Shown piece by piece: positions 16,116 through 25,240 of a stretch of DNA of 64,000 bases. Below the pieces are notes generated by a model. It was not told the DNA's origin, did no database searches, and was given only the letters and a program-made list of their open reading frames with translations. Made by a program: the position numbers and the translations under genes. The stretch is from assembly GCF_036880985.1 (NCBI RefSeq), contig NZ_JBAJNO010000009.1, positions 1,488,001 to 1,552,000 on the forward strand. The letters run 5' to 3'. This stretch comes from Limibacter armeniacum. GTDB lineage: Bacteria > Bacteroidota > Bacteroidia > Cytophagales > Flammeovirgaceae. Positions within the stretch are counted from its first letter, which is position 1; every line of letters starts with the position of its first letter.

Positions 16116-19016
16116 TTATTTAAAACTATATGAAAGGGCTATTGAGATATTAATACCTCTTTTGAAGGACTCCACAGTACGTGTAAACTCTCCTACCTTG
16201 TCAGTAGCAACTACACCTATGGCTTGCTGGTCGGGCCAATCAGCTGGGTCAGTACCGAAAGTGAACGGAATACGATCATCCACACCAATCACGTTGCCAT
16301 CTGCATCATAGCGGATGTACTCACCAAATTCCTGCTCTCTTCTAATTGTCGGATTTGTGAGGTTCTTAACGGAAATTTTCACTCCGAAACGTTCCCTGAT
16401 GGTATTTTGCCAAATCAGGTCTAATGTTCCATATGACCTCTCCACAATATCACTTGTTCCCCGCTGCCCTGTTGCAAAGATGCGGTCACCAAATACATTA
16501 TATGCTATGGTAAAAATGGTATTGAGGTCTCCTCCCAAATAATCGCTCTCGTACCCTAAGTCAGCATTAATCAAGTATGGGGAAGCGCCTTGCAGCTTTC
16601 TTTCTTTTTCTGTGTTTTGAGTGTCGGTATCCCGCAAGTCAGTACGGGTATAAAGTGCTGTAGCATTAAAGCCCAAAATAAAATGACTCAGCAGTTCAGA
16701 TTTTTTACTGAATAAGTTGTTCAACCTTTTATTCAGCTCCACTTCCACTCCTGCAACAGATGCCTGCCTAATATTGGCAAAAGAGTAGCGTGTCTCTGTT
16801 GCGGAGATGGCTATTTTCTCTATTGGATCATCCAGTCTTTTTCCAAAAACAGCTATAGAAAGCAATTCATCTCGGTTCGGAAAAACCTCATACTTCAAAT
16901 CTACATTATAGTTGGAACCATTGATCAAATCTGGATTACCCGTCACGAATGCACCACCAGGAATTTCCTGATAAAGAAACGGTGTAATCTCTCTCAGACC
17001 TGGACGGGTAATGGTTCTGCTTGCTGCAAAGCGAATATTAGCCTCATTTTTCAAAGTGTATTTGGCGTTGACTGCAGGCAACAGCTCGGTTTCATCATAA
17101 ACCACTTCCCGAAATGGGTCTTCCAACCTGTCTGTCCGACCTTTGAATGTGACCTTCTGCTCACTCACTTCTACTCTAGCTCCTGCCCCTATAGTCAATT
17201 TCGATGGAATGACATCTATAGTTGCCATGCCGTACCCGCTGTTAATATCTAGTTTGGCTGTAAACTCCGTATCCTGCCCTGAATATGGTTGGTATTGCCA
17301 ATCTCCTGAAGCCAGAAAATCATTAATGGTGGGGGTTGGGTTATCAATATCTATCAGATCCGCACTGCCTGAACCAGTCAGCTTGTTGAGGTTCATTTGG
17401 TACCAATCAAACTCCCGATCCTTGAATTTACCTTGATAACCCGCTTCAATCGTCCAGCGATAGCGGTCTGCTGTAGCATCAAAGGCTCCCAAACCATATT
17501 TCACTCCTAGCTTTGTTGCTATTTCATCTTCATTCAGGTCGCTGTAAAAGCGGTTATTCTCTCCCGGTATCCTTGACAGCGTTGAAGTATTCCCTGCAAG
17601 GTTAAAGATATTCTGCTTCCTGTCTGGTTCATCGCCTTGGGCATTGGCATAAGAAACTCCCCAATCCACACCAAAACGGTCATATTCCCCGAACAGGTGT
17701 CTCCCCAACAGTTGACCTACATAAAGCTGATTTTGGACATAGGTATTTCGTCGAGAAAATACAGTACGGTTCTCATTGTCCCTACCTTGATATTCTCCCA
17801 CTTCATTGGAAGCCTCATTGACATACAGGTTATTAAAGCTGATGGAATGGCGAAGGTTAAACCTATAAAAGACATTCAGCATTGCCGCCGTATTGGCATC
17901 ATACTCCCACTCAACCCCATCGTAAGCAATACGTTGTCCACCTTGAGCATTGTGAGGCGCTCCATAAAACCCGTCTCTACGTTCGTAGCTGTTCTCAAAA
18001 TCCAATAGGGCTATAAACCCTAGACCTCCCTCTGCTCCTATATCATAATAGTTACCCCCCATCACGCCAACTCCAAGGGAAGGAGGTGCGGTAATAGTCT
18101 CCGGTGTCCATGAATTAGAAAAGAAATCAGGTGCTACATCTGATGGAGGAACAAAGTGCCGATTCAACATATCATCAGGAATCTGCCTCCCGTCTCCTGT
18201 AAAACCTAAGTACTCTAGGTCACCGTTTTTATAGGTTCTGAAATCCTTGAAGCTTGCCTGTGTGTTAAACCCTCCTTTTATAGATACATTCAGAAAAGGC
18301 TCATCAGGATATTCCTTTATGTTGATATCCGTCAGAGCTCCTGCATAATCCCCATAAAAATTGGGTGTATAGGTTTTGGAAATCTCAAGGTTCTGCACAA
18401 TATCTGAAGGGAAAATGGTCAAAGGAATCACCTTCATATTTGGGTCAGTAGATGGAACGGGCATTCCATTCATAATGGCAAGGTTGTACCTGTCACCCAA
18501 CCCTCGTACAAATATTCCTTTACTGCCTACTTTTGACACTCCTGATACCTTGGTCAAGGCTGTTTCCACATCCGACACACCTTTGACAGACATCTCGCTC
18601 GCCCCAATACTCTGAATCATGACATCCGCTTTCTTGCGCTCTACCATCAAGGCTTCAGTGCTGGTCTTGTCTATTTTCCCTACAATTTGAACCTCTTCCA
18701 ATTCCTCTGCTGAGACCTTTAAGACTATATCATACTTGGTTGACTCACCACTTACCACAGAGGCTGGCTTACTTGTCTTTTCATAGCCAATAAAAGTACA
18801 TATCAGGGTGTACTCTCCTGCAGGTGCTGCAAATTGGTAATTACCATCAATATCAGTAGAGGCACCATGTGTAGTGCCTTCCAGTACAACGCTGGCACCA
18901 ATCACAGGTTCGCCAGTTTCACCATCGGTGACTGTACCGTTCAATGTTCCATTTTGGGCTTTGGTAGAACTGGTGAGAAGGGACAAGAAAGTCACCAGCA
19001 AGAGCAGTAGTTTCAT
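16116..19016 (-). CDS. TonB-dependent outer-membrane receptor 1
   Basis: 966 residues. A signal peptide (1-20) precedes a carboxypeptidase-regulatory-like domain (about 22-110, GTVTDGETGEPVIGASVVL), then a plug domain (about 125-240, with VRGLGDRYNLAIMNGMPVP), then a 22-strand-type barrel ending in the aromatic-terminated strand ISIALSYSFK. The family imports ligands across the outer membrane using TonB energy. The substrate is unknown. It differs from SusC in lacking a SusD partner; a beta-helix lipoprotein follows instead. The plug and the TRPGLREITPF and NPDLINGSNYNVDLKYE blocks are shared with the receptors at 35600 and 40295. Its upstream region does not carry the promoter block those two share. 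Confidence 0.93.
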   Translation of the reverse strand: MKLLLLLVTFLSLLTSSTKAQNGTLNGTVTDGETGEPVIGASVVLEGTTHGASTDIDGNYQFAAPAGEYTLICTFIGYEKTSKPASVVSGESTKYDIVLKVSAEELEEVQIVGKIDKTSTEALMVERKKADVMIQSIGASEMSVKGVSDVETALTKVSGVSKVGSKGIFVRGLGDRYNLAIMNGMPVPSTDPNMKVIPLTIFPSDIVQNLEISKTYTPNFYGDYAGALTDINIKEYPDEPFLNVSIKGGFNTQASFKDFRTYKNGDLEYLGFTGDGRQIPDDMLNRHFVPPSDVAPDFFSNSWTPETITAPPSLGVGVMGGNYYDIGAEGGLGFIALLDFENSYERRDGFYGAPHNAQGGQRIAYDGVEWEYDANTAAMLNVFYRFNLRHSISFNNLYVNEASNEVGEYQGRDNENRTVFSRRNTYVQNQLYVGQLLGRHLFGEYDRFGVDWGVSYANAQGDEPDRKQNIFNLAGNTSTLSRIPGENNRFYSDLNEDEIATKLGVKYGLGAFDATADRYRWTIEAGYQGKFKDREFDWYQMNLNKLTGSGSADLIDIDNPTPTINDFLASGDWQYQPYSGQDTEFTAKLDINSGYGMATIDVIPSKLTIGAGARVEVSEQKVTFKGRTDRLEDPFREVVYDETELLPAVNAKYTLKNEANIRFAASRTITRPGLREITPFLYQEIPGGAFVTGNPDLINGSNYNVDLKYEVFPNRDELLSIAVFGKRLDDPIEKIAISATETRYSFANIRQASVAGVEVELNKRLNNLFSKKSELLSHFILGFNATALYTRTDLRDTDTQNTEKERKLQGASPYLINADLGYESDYLGGDLNTIFTIAYNVFGDRIFATGQRGTSDIVERSYGTLDLIWQNTIRERFGVKISVKNLTNPTIRREQEFGEYIRYDADGNVIGVDDRIPFTFGTDPADWPDQQAIGVVATDKVGEFTRTVESFKRGINISIALSYSFK

Positions 19017-19129
19017 AGTAGCATGTGTGATTATATAACTATACCTCAGTCTTTTAATCCAATCACATACTGAATTTACCTTTTCCTATACTAGAAAAAC
19101 CTACATCAATCATGAACGTTTTTTTAAGA

Positions 19130-19179
19130 AAAAGGCAACAGCCCGTAACATTCATCCATGATGATAATTACGGGCTGTT
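19130..19179 (-). terminator. Terminator of the DUF2157/DUF4401/GDYXXLXY operon
   Basis: A 12-bp stem, AACAGCCCGTAA (19137-19148) with TTACGGGCTGTT (19168-19179), has a 19-nt loop that can fold further. On the minus strand it is followed by GCCTTTTTCTT, a U-rich tail. Confidence 0.85.
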
Positions 19180-19207
19180 ACTTGTTATAAATATCAGGAA
19201 ATTAGTC

Positions 19208-19699
19208 CTATTCTATCTTTTTCAACTGTTTATCATACAACCCTGTCAAGACACTATTCCCTTTCTTGTCGACCCTCAATCCTCCGTATTTTGCCTGATC
19301 GTATTTTGAAGCCTCACCTTCCTGAAAAAAGAAAGAGGATGCTCCTATGTTGATACGGTTACGCCATTCTCCCTCTGTATACTTAATCAGGTACTCCCCC
19401 TCCCCAACAGGTTCAACAGACTCCTGTAACCTGACTCTTTCAGCCACACCATTTTGATCTAGCTTAACAACACAATAGCCTCTTTTTAGCAGCTCATCCT
19501 CTCCCAAATCATTGGACATCTTATAATTCAGGCGCATATAATCTCCCTGCATGAGGGAACGTGGGTCTACGGGTGCCAACTCCAGTAATATCAGTTCTCC
19601 ATCCTCCAGAATGTTCTCTTTTTCTACAATAGAATAATTGAAGAACAGTATCAATACCACAAGGTTCAGCAGTATAACCGCCTCTTTATATTTTCTCAT
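19208..19699 (-). CDS. GDYXXLXY-domain membrane-anchored protein
   Basis: 163 residues with one N-terminal membrane span (about 7-23, AVILLNLVVLILFFNYS) and a periplasmic part that carries the defining motif GDYMRLNY at 52-59. The family name comes from this motif; the function is unknown. It is the last gene of a three-gene unit with DUF4401 and DUF2157 proteins (a 1-bp gap upstream), a combination found in many bacteria. The three probably form one membrane complex. Confidence 0.85.
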   Translation of the reverse strand: MRKYKEAVILLNLVVLILFFNYSIVEKENILEDGELILLELAPVDPRSLMQGDYMRLNYKMSNDLGEDELLKRGYCVVKLDQNGVAERVRLQESVEPVGEGEYLIKYTEGEWRNRINIGASSFFFQEGEASKYDQAKYGGLRVDKKGNSVLTGLYDKQLKKIE

Positions 19700-19700
19700 G

Positions 19701-20762
19701 TTACTTCAATTTTTTGTAGGTGAATAAATAAGTCAAAAGAAATAGTACACCAACACAGAACAGGATAATAGACTTTGTCAACAAAGTGGCATATAAGTCA
19801 TAATAGAACTGTCCTATAAAACCTACCAATGACAGGATTCCCAGACCAATCCCCGCACGGTAATTAACCAAGAAGCATAAAAACAATACAACAAGGGCAC
19901 CCGAAATAGATGGTGAAAAGAGTGTTGTAGGTAACAATACCAATATCACCAATACAAATACCATGATGTAGCTAGCCTTTCTTTGCACATTCAATAACCG
20001 TAGAATCCTTGGCAGGATAAAAAGCACTACCGGTACATTTGCAGCTGATGCCATCCAGATATTATTTATGGGCAAATCCAATGCGTCAGAGAAGCTCATT
20101 AAGGTGAGTAAGCCAATAAAAGACCCCAACATTCCTGCCCTAACAGGTGTGTAAAGTCTTGCGATCATGGATGTATAAGTAATCAACTTGGCTTCATTCA
20201 ACAACCAGAAAGTAAAAAACAGGCAGTTAAAGGCGACATATACACTCAACAAGTTGAATGCTTCATTTTCAAACATCAGGATTACAATCCCTCCATTCAA
20301 CAGCAATATGGATATAAAAGAAATGGTAAACCTCTGGGTAATAAACAAAGAAATCAGTGCGACGAAAACCACCAATAAGACAATCAGGTTTTCGTCTACA
20401 TTCATGATTCCCAATCCAATCACGGACAAGAGTATCCCAACCAAGTAAGCTGTCACACTAATAGAGTCAAGCTTAAAATCCCCTGCTTTCACCTTATTCA
20501 AGGATATTCCAATTACCAAGGATATGCCCCCAAAGGTCAACAGCCCAAACGAAGACTCATAAATCCCTGCAACAAATAGGAACACCATAAAAGCAACTAC
20601 TCCTATCAGTACGCCCAAAACTGTAAACACTTTGATCACAAGGCTGCTGTTTTCAGAAATAGCCTCGTACTCCTCAACAATGGCCTGTTCATCACAGACA
20701 AAGCTATCTCCTTCCGAATGTTTTACCTGATTGATCAGTGCATTTATATTTTCTCCTTCCAT
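19701..20762 (-). CDS. DUF4401-type polytopic membrane protein
   Basis: 353 residues: a soluble N-terminal 40 residues (MEGENINALINQVKHSEG) and then about ten to twelve hydrophobic segments up to a basic end (YLFTYKKLK). Assigned to the DUF4401 type by its topology and by its place between a DUF2157 protein and a GDYXXLXY protein, the usual neighbours. Its start overlaps the DUF2157 stop by one base (TAATG), which suggests translational coupling. Function unknown. Confidence 0.78.
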   Translation of the reverse strand: MEGENINALINQVKHSEGDSFVCDEQAIVEEYEAISENSSLVIKVFTVLGVLIGVVAFMVFLFVAGIYESSFGLLTFGGISLVIGISLNKVKAGDFKLDSISVTAYLVGILLSVIGLGIMNVDENLIVLLVVFVALISLFITQRFTISFISILLLNGGIVILMFENEAFNLLSVYVAFNCLFFTFWLLNEAKLITYTSMIARLYTPVRAGMLGSFIGLLTLMSFSDALDLPINNIWMASAANVPVVLFILPRILRLLNVQRKASYIMVFVLVILVLLPTTLFSPSISGALVVLFLCFLVNYRAGIGLGILSLVGFIGQFYYDLYATLLTKSIILFCVGVLFLLTYLFTYKKLK

Positions 20763-21706
20763 TATTTTGCAGTTTTTTGAAATTCAATCAGTTTCATAAT
20801 TACAATCGGCACACTGATCGTCACAAAAACAGTCACAGTCAAAAAGCCTCCTACCTCTCCATCTGCCTTGATGATCAACGCAGATATGATAACAATAAGG
20901 CTGAGCGCCAGCAACCCCAACAGAAAAATGTTTCGCTGCCTAAAGGCATATACTGCACCTCCAATATATATTGCGACTGTGAGTAGCAAGGATACCATAA
21001 ACTGCCACTCTACCTTATTAAACATTCCGCCCACAATACATACAGTAGCTATACTGACAGCAACCATAGCAATAATGTAAGTAAACCAGCGTGGTGCTTT
21101 TACTTTTCCCTTGGCAGAGAGCCAAGTAAAGGCTATAAAAGAAACACTATTGAAAACGACTAAGGCGTCCATTACAAGCAATGGATGCCAACCAAAAGCA
21201 ACCTGCTCTGAATAGAGAATAAAAGTGGTATTACATAAAGTCAGGAAAAGTAACCACAATGGCGGAAAGTTCGCGACCAACACCCACAGCGCTATAAAAG
21301 CAGTCCAGCCCAAAAAGAAATCATAGGCATTGGCCCCTGTCTGGTAAATCTGTCCAAAGACGGCAAACATCACTCCTACCAATACAGCCGCACCTGTCAA
21401 CACAATGTTCCGAAGCTCCTGATTTAACTTTGCCACAAAAAATAAAAGTACCGTGATCAAGACGCCTACCTCTACCATTCCCAACTTGGCAAACTTAGGC
21501 AGCTCCGTCCAGTTATAAGCAAAGAAAAATACGGTACCCGCTACTGTAAACCCCACTCCAAGGCTTACCAAGAGCAGTTTCAAAAACTTTTTCCACGAAT
21601 TGGCTCCATTATAAACTTCTTCTTTCAAAGCTTTTTCTACTCCTGTAGCAGACCAATTACTGTTTCTGCTGATGATATGGATTTCATCTCTTTTGGTTCT
21701 TGGCAT
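20762..21706 (-). CDS. DUF2157-type membrane protein
   Basis: 314 residues. A short cytoplasmic N terminus contains a helix rich in Lys/Glu (SNWSATGVEKALKEEVY), followed by eight or nine membrane spans. The first-span pair with VAGTVFFFAYNWTELPKFAKLG and AVFGQIYQTGANAYDFFLGW matches the DUF2157 family pattern. First gene of the trio. The role is unknown; the conserved gene set suggests a membrane complex of the cell envelope. Confidence 0.85.
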   Translation of the reverse strand: MPRTKRDEIHIISRNSNWSATGVEKALKEEVYNGANSWKKFLKLLLVSLGVGFTVAGTVFFFAYNWTELPKFAKLGMVEVGVLITVLLFFVAKLNQELRNIVLTGAAVLVGVMFAVFGQIYQTGANAYDFFLGWTAFIALWVLVANFPPLWLLFLTLCNTTFILYSEQVAFGWHPLLVMDALVVFNSVSFIAFTWLSAKGKVKAPRWFTYIIAMVAVSIATVCIVGGMFNKVEWQFMVSLLLTVAIYIGGAVYAFRQRNIFLLGLLALSLIVIISALIIKADGEVGGFLTVTVFVTISVPIVIMKLIEFQKTAK

Positions 21707-21780
21707 ATAAAGGATCAGTTAGTTTAAAAATTGTCAGCAAGTCAATACCAACAGTTAAAGAATTGCCTAAATGTAAAACA

Positions 21781-21811
21781 AAAAAGCAAAACCCTAATAG
21801 AGTTTTGCTTT
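21781..21811 (-). terminator. Terminator after the two small lipoproteins
   Basis: A 10-bp stem AAAGCAAAAC (21783-21792) with GTTTTGCTTT (21802-21811). On the minus strand it runs into TTTTTTGTTTT. It lies 39 bp after the stop of the lipoprotein gene at 21850. Confidence 0.85.
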
Positions 21812-21849
21812 AACACCTAAGATTCACCTTTGATACACAATTATACTAA

Positions 21850-22212
21850 CTACTTTTGATTGATGTACAACACTTTTTCTCCAAATGTATATTTTAAGCT
21901 ATTTGTACCTCTTTTTGGGTACTGCCTGACCTTACCTTTAAATTCATAAGTAAAGTCTCCTTTTGCTTCAATTCTTCTAGAATCAGCATAATAAATTAAG
22001 GTATCAGCACCTGATAGGTTTAAAAATGACGACTCTACGCCCGCCTCTCCATAAAGGATTAATAAATTAGGTCCAGTTCTCAAAATGGAGCTTTTCCCTA
22101 ATAGACTCACGCCATCAGGGATAGTACAACAACCATTACTTTGTTGGACAGTAGCTGTATGAGCACAGCCCATCAGACAAAAAAATACCGAAATTTTAAA
22201 AATCGATTTCAT
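21850..22212 (-). CDS. Small lipoprotein B (unknown family)
   Basis: 120 residues with a lipobox FCLMGC. The ATG at 22212 (MKSIFKISVFF) is chosen as the signal-peptide start; an ATG at 22227 adds five residues. The body has one compact region: GVSLLGKSS..., then SGADTLIYYADSRRIEAKG and LKYTFGEKVLYI. These match blocks in the neighbour at 22301 (DADSLIYNPETGEIKA, LTYQLGDSIAYV), so the two are tandem paralogues. The A-D-x-x-x-Y-x-x-x-x-x-x-I-x-A pattern recalls OstA/LptA-like repeats, but this is only a resemblance. Function unknown. Confidence 0.65.
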   Translation of the reverse strand: MKSIFKISVFFCLMGCAHTATVQQSNGCCTIPDGVSLLGKSSILRTGPNLLILYGEAGVESSFLNLSGADTLIYYADSRRIEAKGDFTYEFKGKVRQYPKRGTNSLKYTFGEKVLYINQK

Positions 22213-22300
22213 AAAAAGTATCCTCATTTTTGATTGGATTTTAAATGGAACTGTATTTCTTACTCCTTCACATCAGGAATACACACACACTATCAAGGAA

Positions 22301-22663
22301 TCAATAGACATAAGCGATTGAATCACCAAGTTGGTAAGTCAATGTTTCCTCTGTTACACATTGTGCCACCTGAAGCAATCCTGTAAAGGTCATTCCTTTA
22401 TACCTGATGGCTTTGATCTCTCCTGTCTCCGGATTATAGATTAATGAGTCTGCATCTTGAATCTCCAGAACACCTGCCTTGAAATTAGCATTTCCAATAA
22501 GTGTGATCCCCTTATCAGGATCTACCTCTGACCTTTCTGCTGAATATTCAACACTGTTGTCCTCGGAAGGTTGTATTGATACTTCTTTCTTGTTGGATGA
22601 AGGTTCATGCTTACAACTTGAAAGGCTAAAAAATACAAACAGACTAAAAAATAGTAACCTCAT
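22301..22663 (-). CDS. Small lipoprotein A (unknown family)
   Basis: 120 residues; signal peptide with lipobox SLSSC (Cys17), then a charged linker. The folded part includes GITLIGNANFKAGVLEI, DADSLIYNPETGEIKA and LTYQLGDSIAYVY. It is a paralogue of the gene 73 bp downstream and likely co-transcribed with it, the pair ending at the terminator at 21781. The repeat-like strand pattern could be a small beta-sheet or OstA-like fold (inference). Not recognised further. Confidence 0.68.
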   Translation of the reverse strand: MRLLFFSLFVFFSLSSCKHEPSSNKKEVSIQPSEDNSVEYSAERSEVDPDKGITLIGNANFKAGVLEIQDADSLIYNPETGEIKAIRYKGMTFTGLLQVAQCVTEETLTYQLGDSIAYVY

Positions 22664-23163
22664 AGTTTTTTGGCTTTGATGTAATAATTGGATGAATTAT
22701 TAATGATTGATAGGATAAAGGTAAGTGTAAATTTAAGTCAAAAAACCTCCTTAACTTGATTTAAGAAAACTCAAAAACCACATCTAAAAAAATAAAATTC
22801 AACTACTTAACTAATCAAACAAAATCACATAACACCGTATGATTTAACATTTTTAGGAACCCATAATTCAATTTATGATAAAATTAACTTATTCATTTTT
22901 CCATGGAACCTATACTCATTTAAATCACCTGTAGAAACGCTAAAATGCTGTTTTGATAATATATATAGCTGATATGTTAACCCCTTACTAAGCTCTCAAA
23001 CATTAAGTGTAGATTAGAAACATATTTTCTAATTAGACGCCCCTATTGCTGTAATTTCAAAAAAAGCAGCATAAACAAAATACCAAAATTGAACACTAAA
23101 AAGACATGCTTACCCAATGGAAAAAGCAGTTTTTTTAATCCTTAATACACTTTTTTTAAAACT
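22664..23163. other. 500-bp AT-rich divergent intergenic region
   Basis: It separates the minus-strand lipoproteins from the GH5 gene and must hold both promoters. It has no open frame of note and no clear hairpin. ATTAAGTGTA at 23002-23011 is also the arm of an inverted repeat upstream of TonB receptor 2 (38496-38519). Otherwise nothing specific was seen. Confidence 0.5.
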
Positions 23164-24858
23164 ATGGAAATGACTAAAACAAAACTCTTCTTTTACACAG
23201 TAGCTGTACTACTGGGGATTACTTTTAATGCATGCTCCAAAGATGAAAATGAAGTAGACCCCGAATTACTTGTTTCAATTGACCAGCTGGATATTACAAA
23301 AGAAGGCACTGAAAAGACCTTTATTCTAAGCAGTAATGTTGAATGGAGCATTGAAGGAGGTCAGGAGTGGTGCACTGTATCTCCTACTTCAGGAACATCA
23401 GGAGACACTCCTGTAAAGATCTCTGTTTCTGCTAATAATTCGACTGATCAACGTATTGCAACATTGTTGATCAAAGCAGCTGACTTAAGCGAGGAAATTT
23501 CGATTATGCAAGCTGCCAATCACCAGTTAACACTCTCCAAAAATGAAATTGAACTAGATGATCAAGCACAGGAGTTTTCTGTAGCTTATGAAGCTTCAGG
23601 CTCAGTAGAAGTCGAGATTATCGGTGATTGGATTTCACAGAAAAGCAATTCTAGTGACGCTCCCATTTTCGAAATTGAAAACAACTACACATTGTTTGCT
23701 CGTGACGGCAGTATCACTTTTACTTTAGGCGACCTATCTGAAACAGTTTCCATTACCCAAATAGGGAAAGCTGCGACCATACCTTCTGACATGACCGGTG
23801 TAGAAAGCAATGCCTCAACACTGGCCTCTAAAATGGTTGCAGGATGGAATATTGGTAATACCATGGAAGTACCCAAAAATAATGGCGGCGAAACTGGATG
23901 GGGTAATCCTATGGTCAGAAAAACGCTAATCGATGCTGTAAAAGCTGCTGGCTTTAATGCAGTTAGGATTCCTTGTGCATGGGATAGCTATATAGTTGAC
24001 CAAACCACTTACCGTATATCCGATACATGGTTTACCAGAGTAAAGGAAGTCGTTGACTACTGTTACAATAATGATATGTACGTTATCCTAAATATACACT
24101 GGGATGGCGGATGGCTTGAGGATAACCCAACCTACGATAAACAAGAGGAAATCAACAAAAAGCAAGAGGCGCTTTGGCAACAAATCGCGGTATACTTCAG
24201 AGACTATAATGAAAAACTGCTTTTTGCGGGTACCAATGAAGTACATTCAGACTACAATACACCTTCAACAGAAAACCTAAAAGTGCAACAGTCCTTTAAC
24301 CAAACTTTTGTGGATGCTGTACGTGCTACTGGAGGTAAAAACGCCAACCGTAACCTGATTGTACAGACCTATAATACCAATATTGCACATGGTGTCAATT
24401 ACCATAATATGCCAAATGATGTTGTGGACAACAGGTTGATGCTGGAAGTCCATTATTATGACCCTTGGGATTTTTGTGGACAAACAGATAGTGGGTATAA
24501 GTCCCAATGGGGGGAAGGCTATACAGACGTCTCATCATGGGGACAGGAAGACTACCTGAATGATCAATTTGGCTCAGTCAAAACAAACTTTGTAGATCAC
24601 GGGATTCCTGTAATCCTAGGAGAGTACGGCGCCTTGATTCGCAGCAGCCTAACAGGTGAGGCACTCGAAAAGCATATTGCCTCCCATAGCTACTATCTAA
24701 AAACAGTTACTAAAGTAGCCAAGGAAAACGGCATGGTTCCTTTTATCTGGGACAATGGCTATACGGGCAACAATGGCTTCGGATTATTTGACAGAAACAA
24801 TGGCAGCATTGTACATGAAGATGCAGTCAATGCCATTATTTCGGGAGCTATAGAATAA
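23164..24858 (+). CDS. BACON-GH5 glycanase lipoprotein
   Basis: 564 residues. Signal peptide with lipobox FNACS (Cys20), two BACON-like immunoglobulin domains (about 35-120 and 122-205, with the motifs VEWSIEGGQEWCTVSP and GDWISQKS), then a glycoside hydrolase family 5 catalytic domain from about 220. Catalytic residues: acid/base Glu359 in AGTNEVHSD and nucleophile Glu487 in ILGEYGAL; also RIPCAWDSY and NIHWDGGWL. The usual NEP after the acid/base is NEV here. GH5 enzymes cut beta-glucans, mannans or xyloglucan; the GWNIGNTME start suggests the GH5_4-like endoglucanase group (inference). It is single, with its own terminator, and surface-anchored. Confidence 0.92.
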   Translation: MEMTKTKLFFYTVAVLLGITFNACSKDENEVDPELLVSIDQLDITKEGTEKTFILSSNVEWSIEGGQEWCTVSPTSGTSGDTPVKISVSANNSTDQRIATLLIKAADLSEEISIMQAANHQLTLSKNEIELDDQAQEFSVAYEASGSVEVEIIGDWISQKSNSSDAPIFEIENNYTLFARDGSITFTLGDLSETVSITQIGKAATIPSDMTGVESNASTLASKMVAGWNIGNTMEVPKNNGGETGWGNPMVRKTLIDAVKAAGFNAVRIPCAWDSYIVDQTTYRISDTWFTRVKEVVDYCYNNDMYVILNIHWDGGWLEDNPTYDKQEEINKKQEALWQQIAVYFRDYNEKLLFAGTNEVHSDYNTPSTENLKVQQSFNQTFVDAVRATGGKNANRNLIVQTYNTNIAHGVNYHNMPNDVVDNRLMLEVHYYDPWDFCGQTDSGYKSQWGEGYTDVSSWGQEDYLNDQFGSVKTNFVDHGIPVILGEYGALIRSSLTGEALEKHIASHSYYLKTVTKVAKENGMVPFIWDNGYTGNNGFGLFDRNNGSIVHEDAVNAIISGAIE

Positions 24859-24883
24859 AAAAGTATTCTCCTCTTATAAAAAG

Positions 24884-24922
24884 CAAGGCAACTTCATTGA
24901 AAAGAGGTTGCCTTGTTTTTTT
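24884..24922 (+). terminator. Terminator of the GH5 gene
   Basis: Stem CAAGGCAAC (24884-24892) with GTTGCCTTG (24907-24915), followed by seven T. A clear intrinsic terminator 25 bp after the stop. Confidence 0.9.
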
Positions 24923-25027
24923 ATTCTGAACCCTGATCTTAAAGATTGAAAGGATCAAAAGATTTTTATTCTACCAGCCGTTTACTCCTGTAATCGCTCG
25001 TAGTGGCTCACTTCAGTCAGCAGAACG

Positions 25028-25240
25028 CTCACAACCTGACAGGACAAAACATCTGTAACGTCCTGTTGAAGTAATTGCTTTGGTATTCTAATTCAGGATC
25101 AGCTCAACCTTGTCAAGCTTTTCACGGATTTCACTTACCTCCTCAGGTGATAGTGATGTATCAATCAGGTAAACTTGCTCCAGTTTTTTCAACTCTCGGA
25201 TTTCATCCGGAAAGCTATGAACCTTTGTCCCATTCAATGC
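25028..25240 (-). repeat. Copy 1 of a shared 3' tract of two LRR genes
   Basis: From 25028 to about 25240 the sequence is about 90% identical to 27312-27524 at constant offset (2284 bp). It covers the last 50 codons and 60 bp of downstream DNA with a conserved hairpin (25039-25045 with 25060-25066). The noncoding part differs at about one base. Confidence 0.85.
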
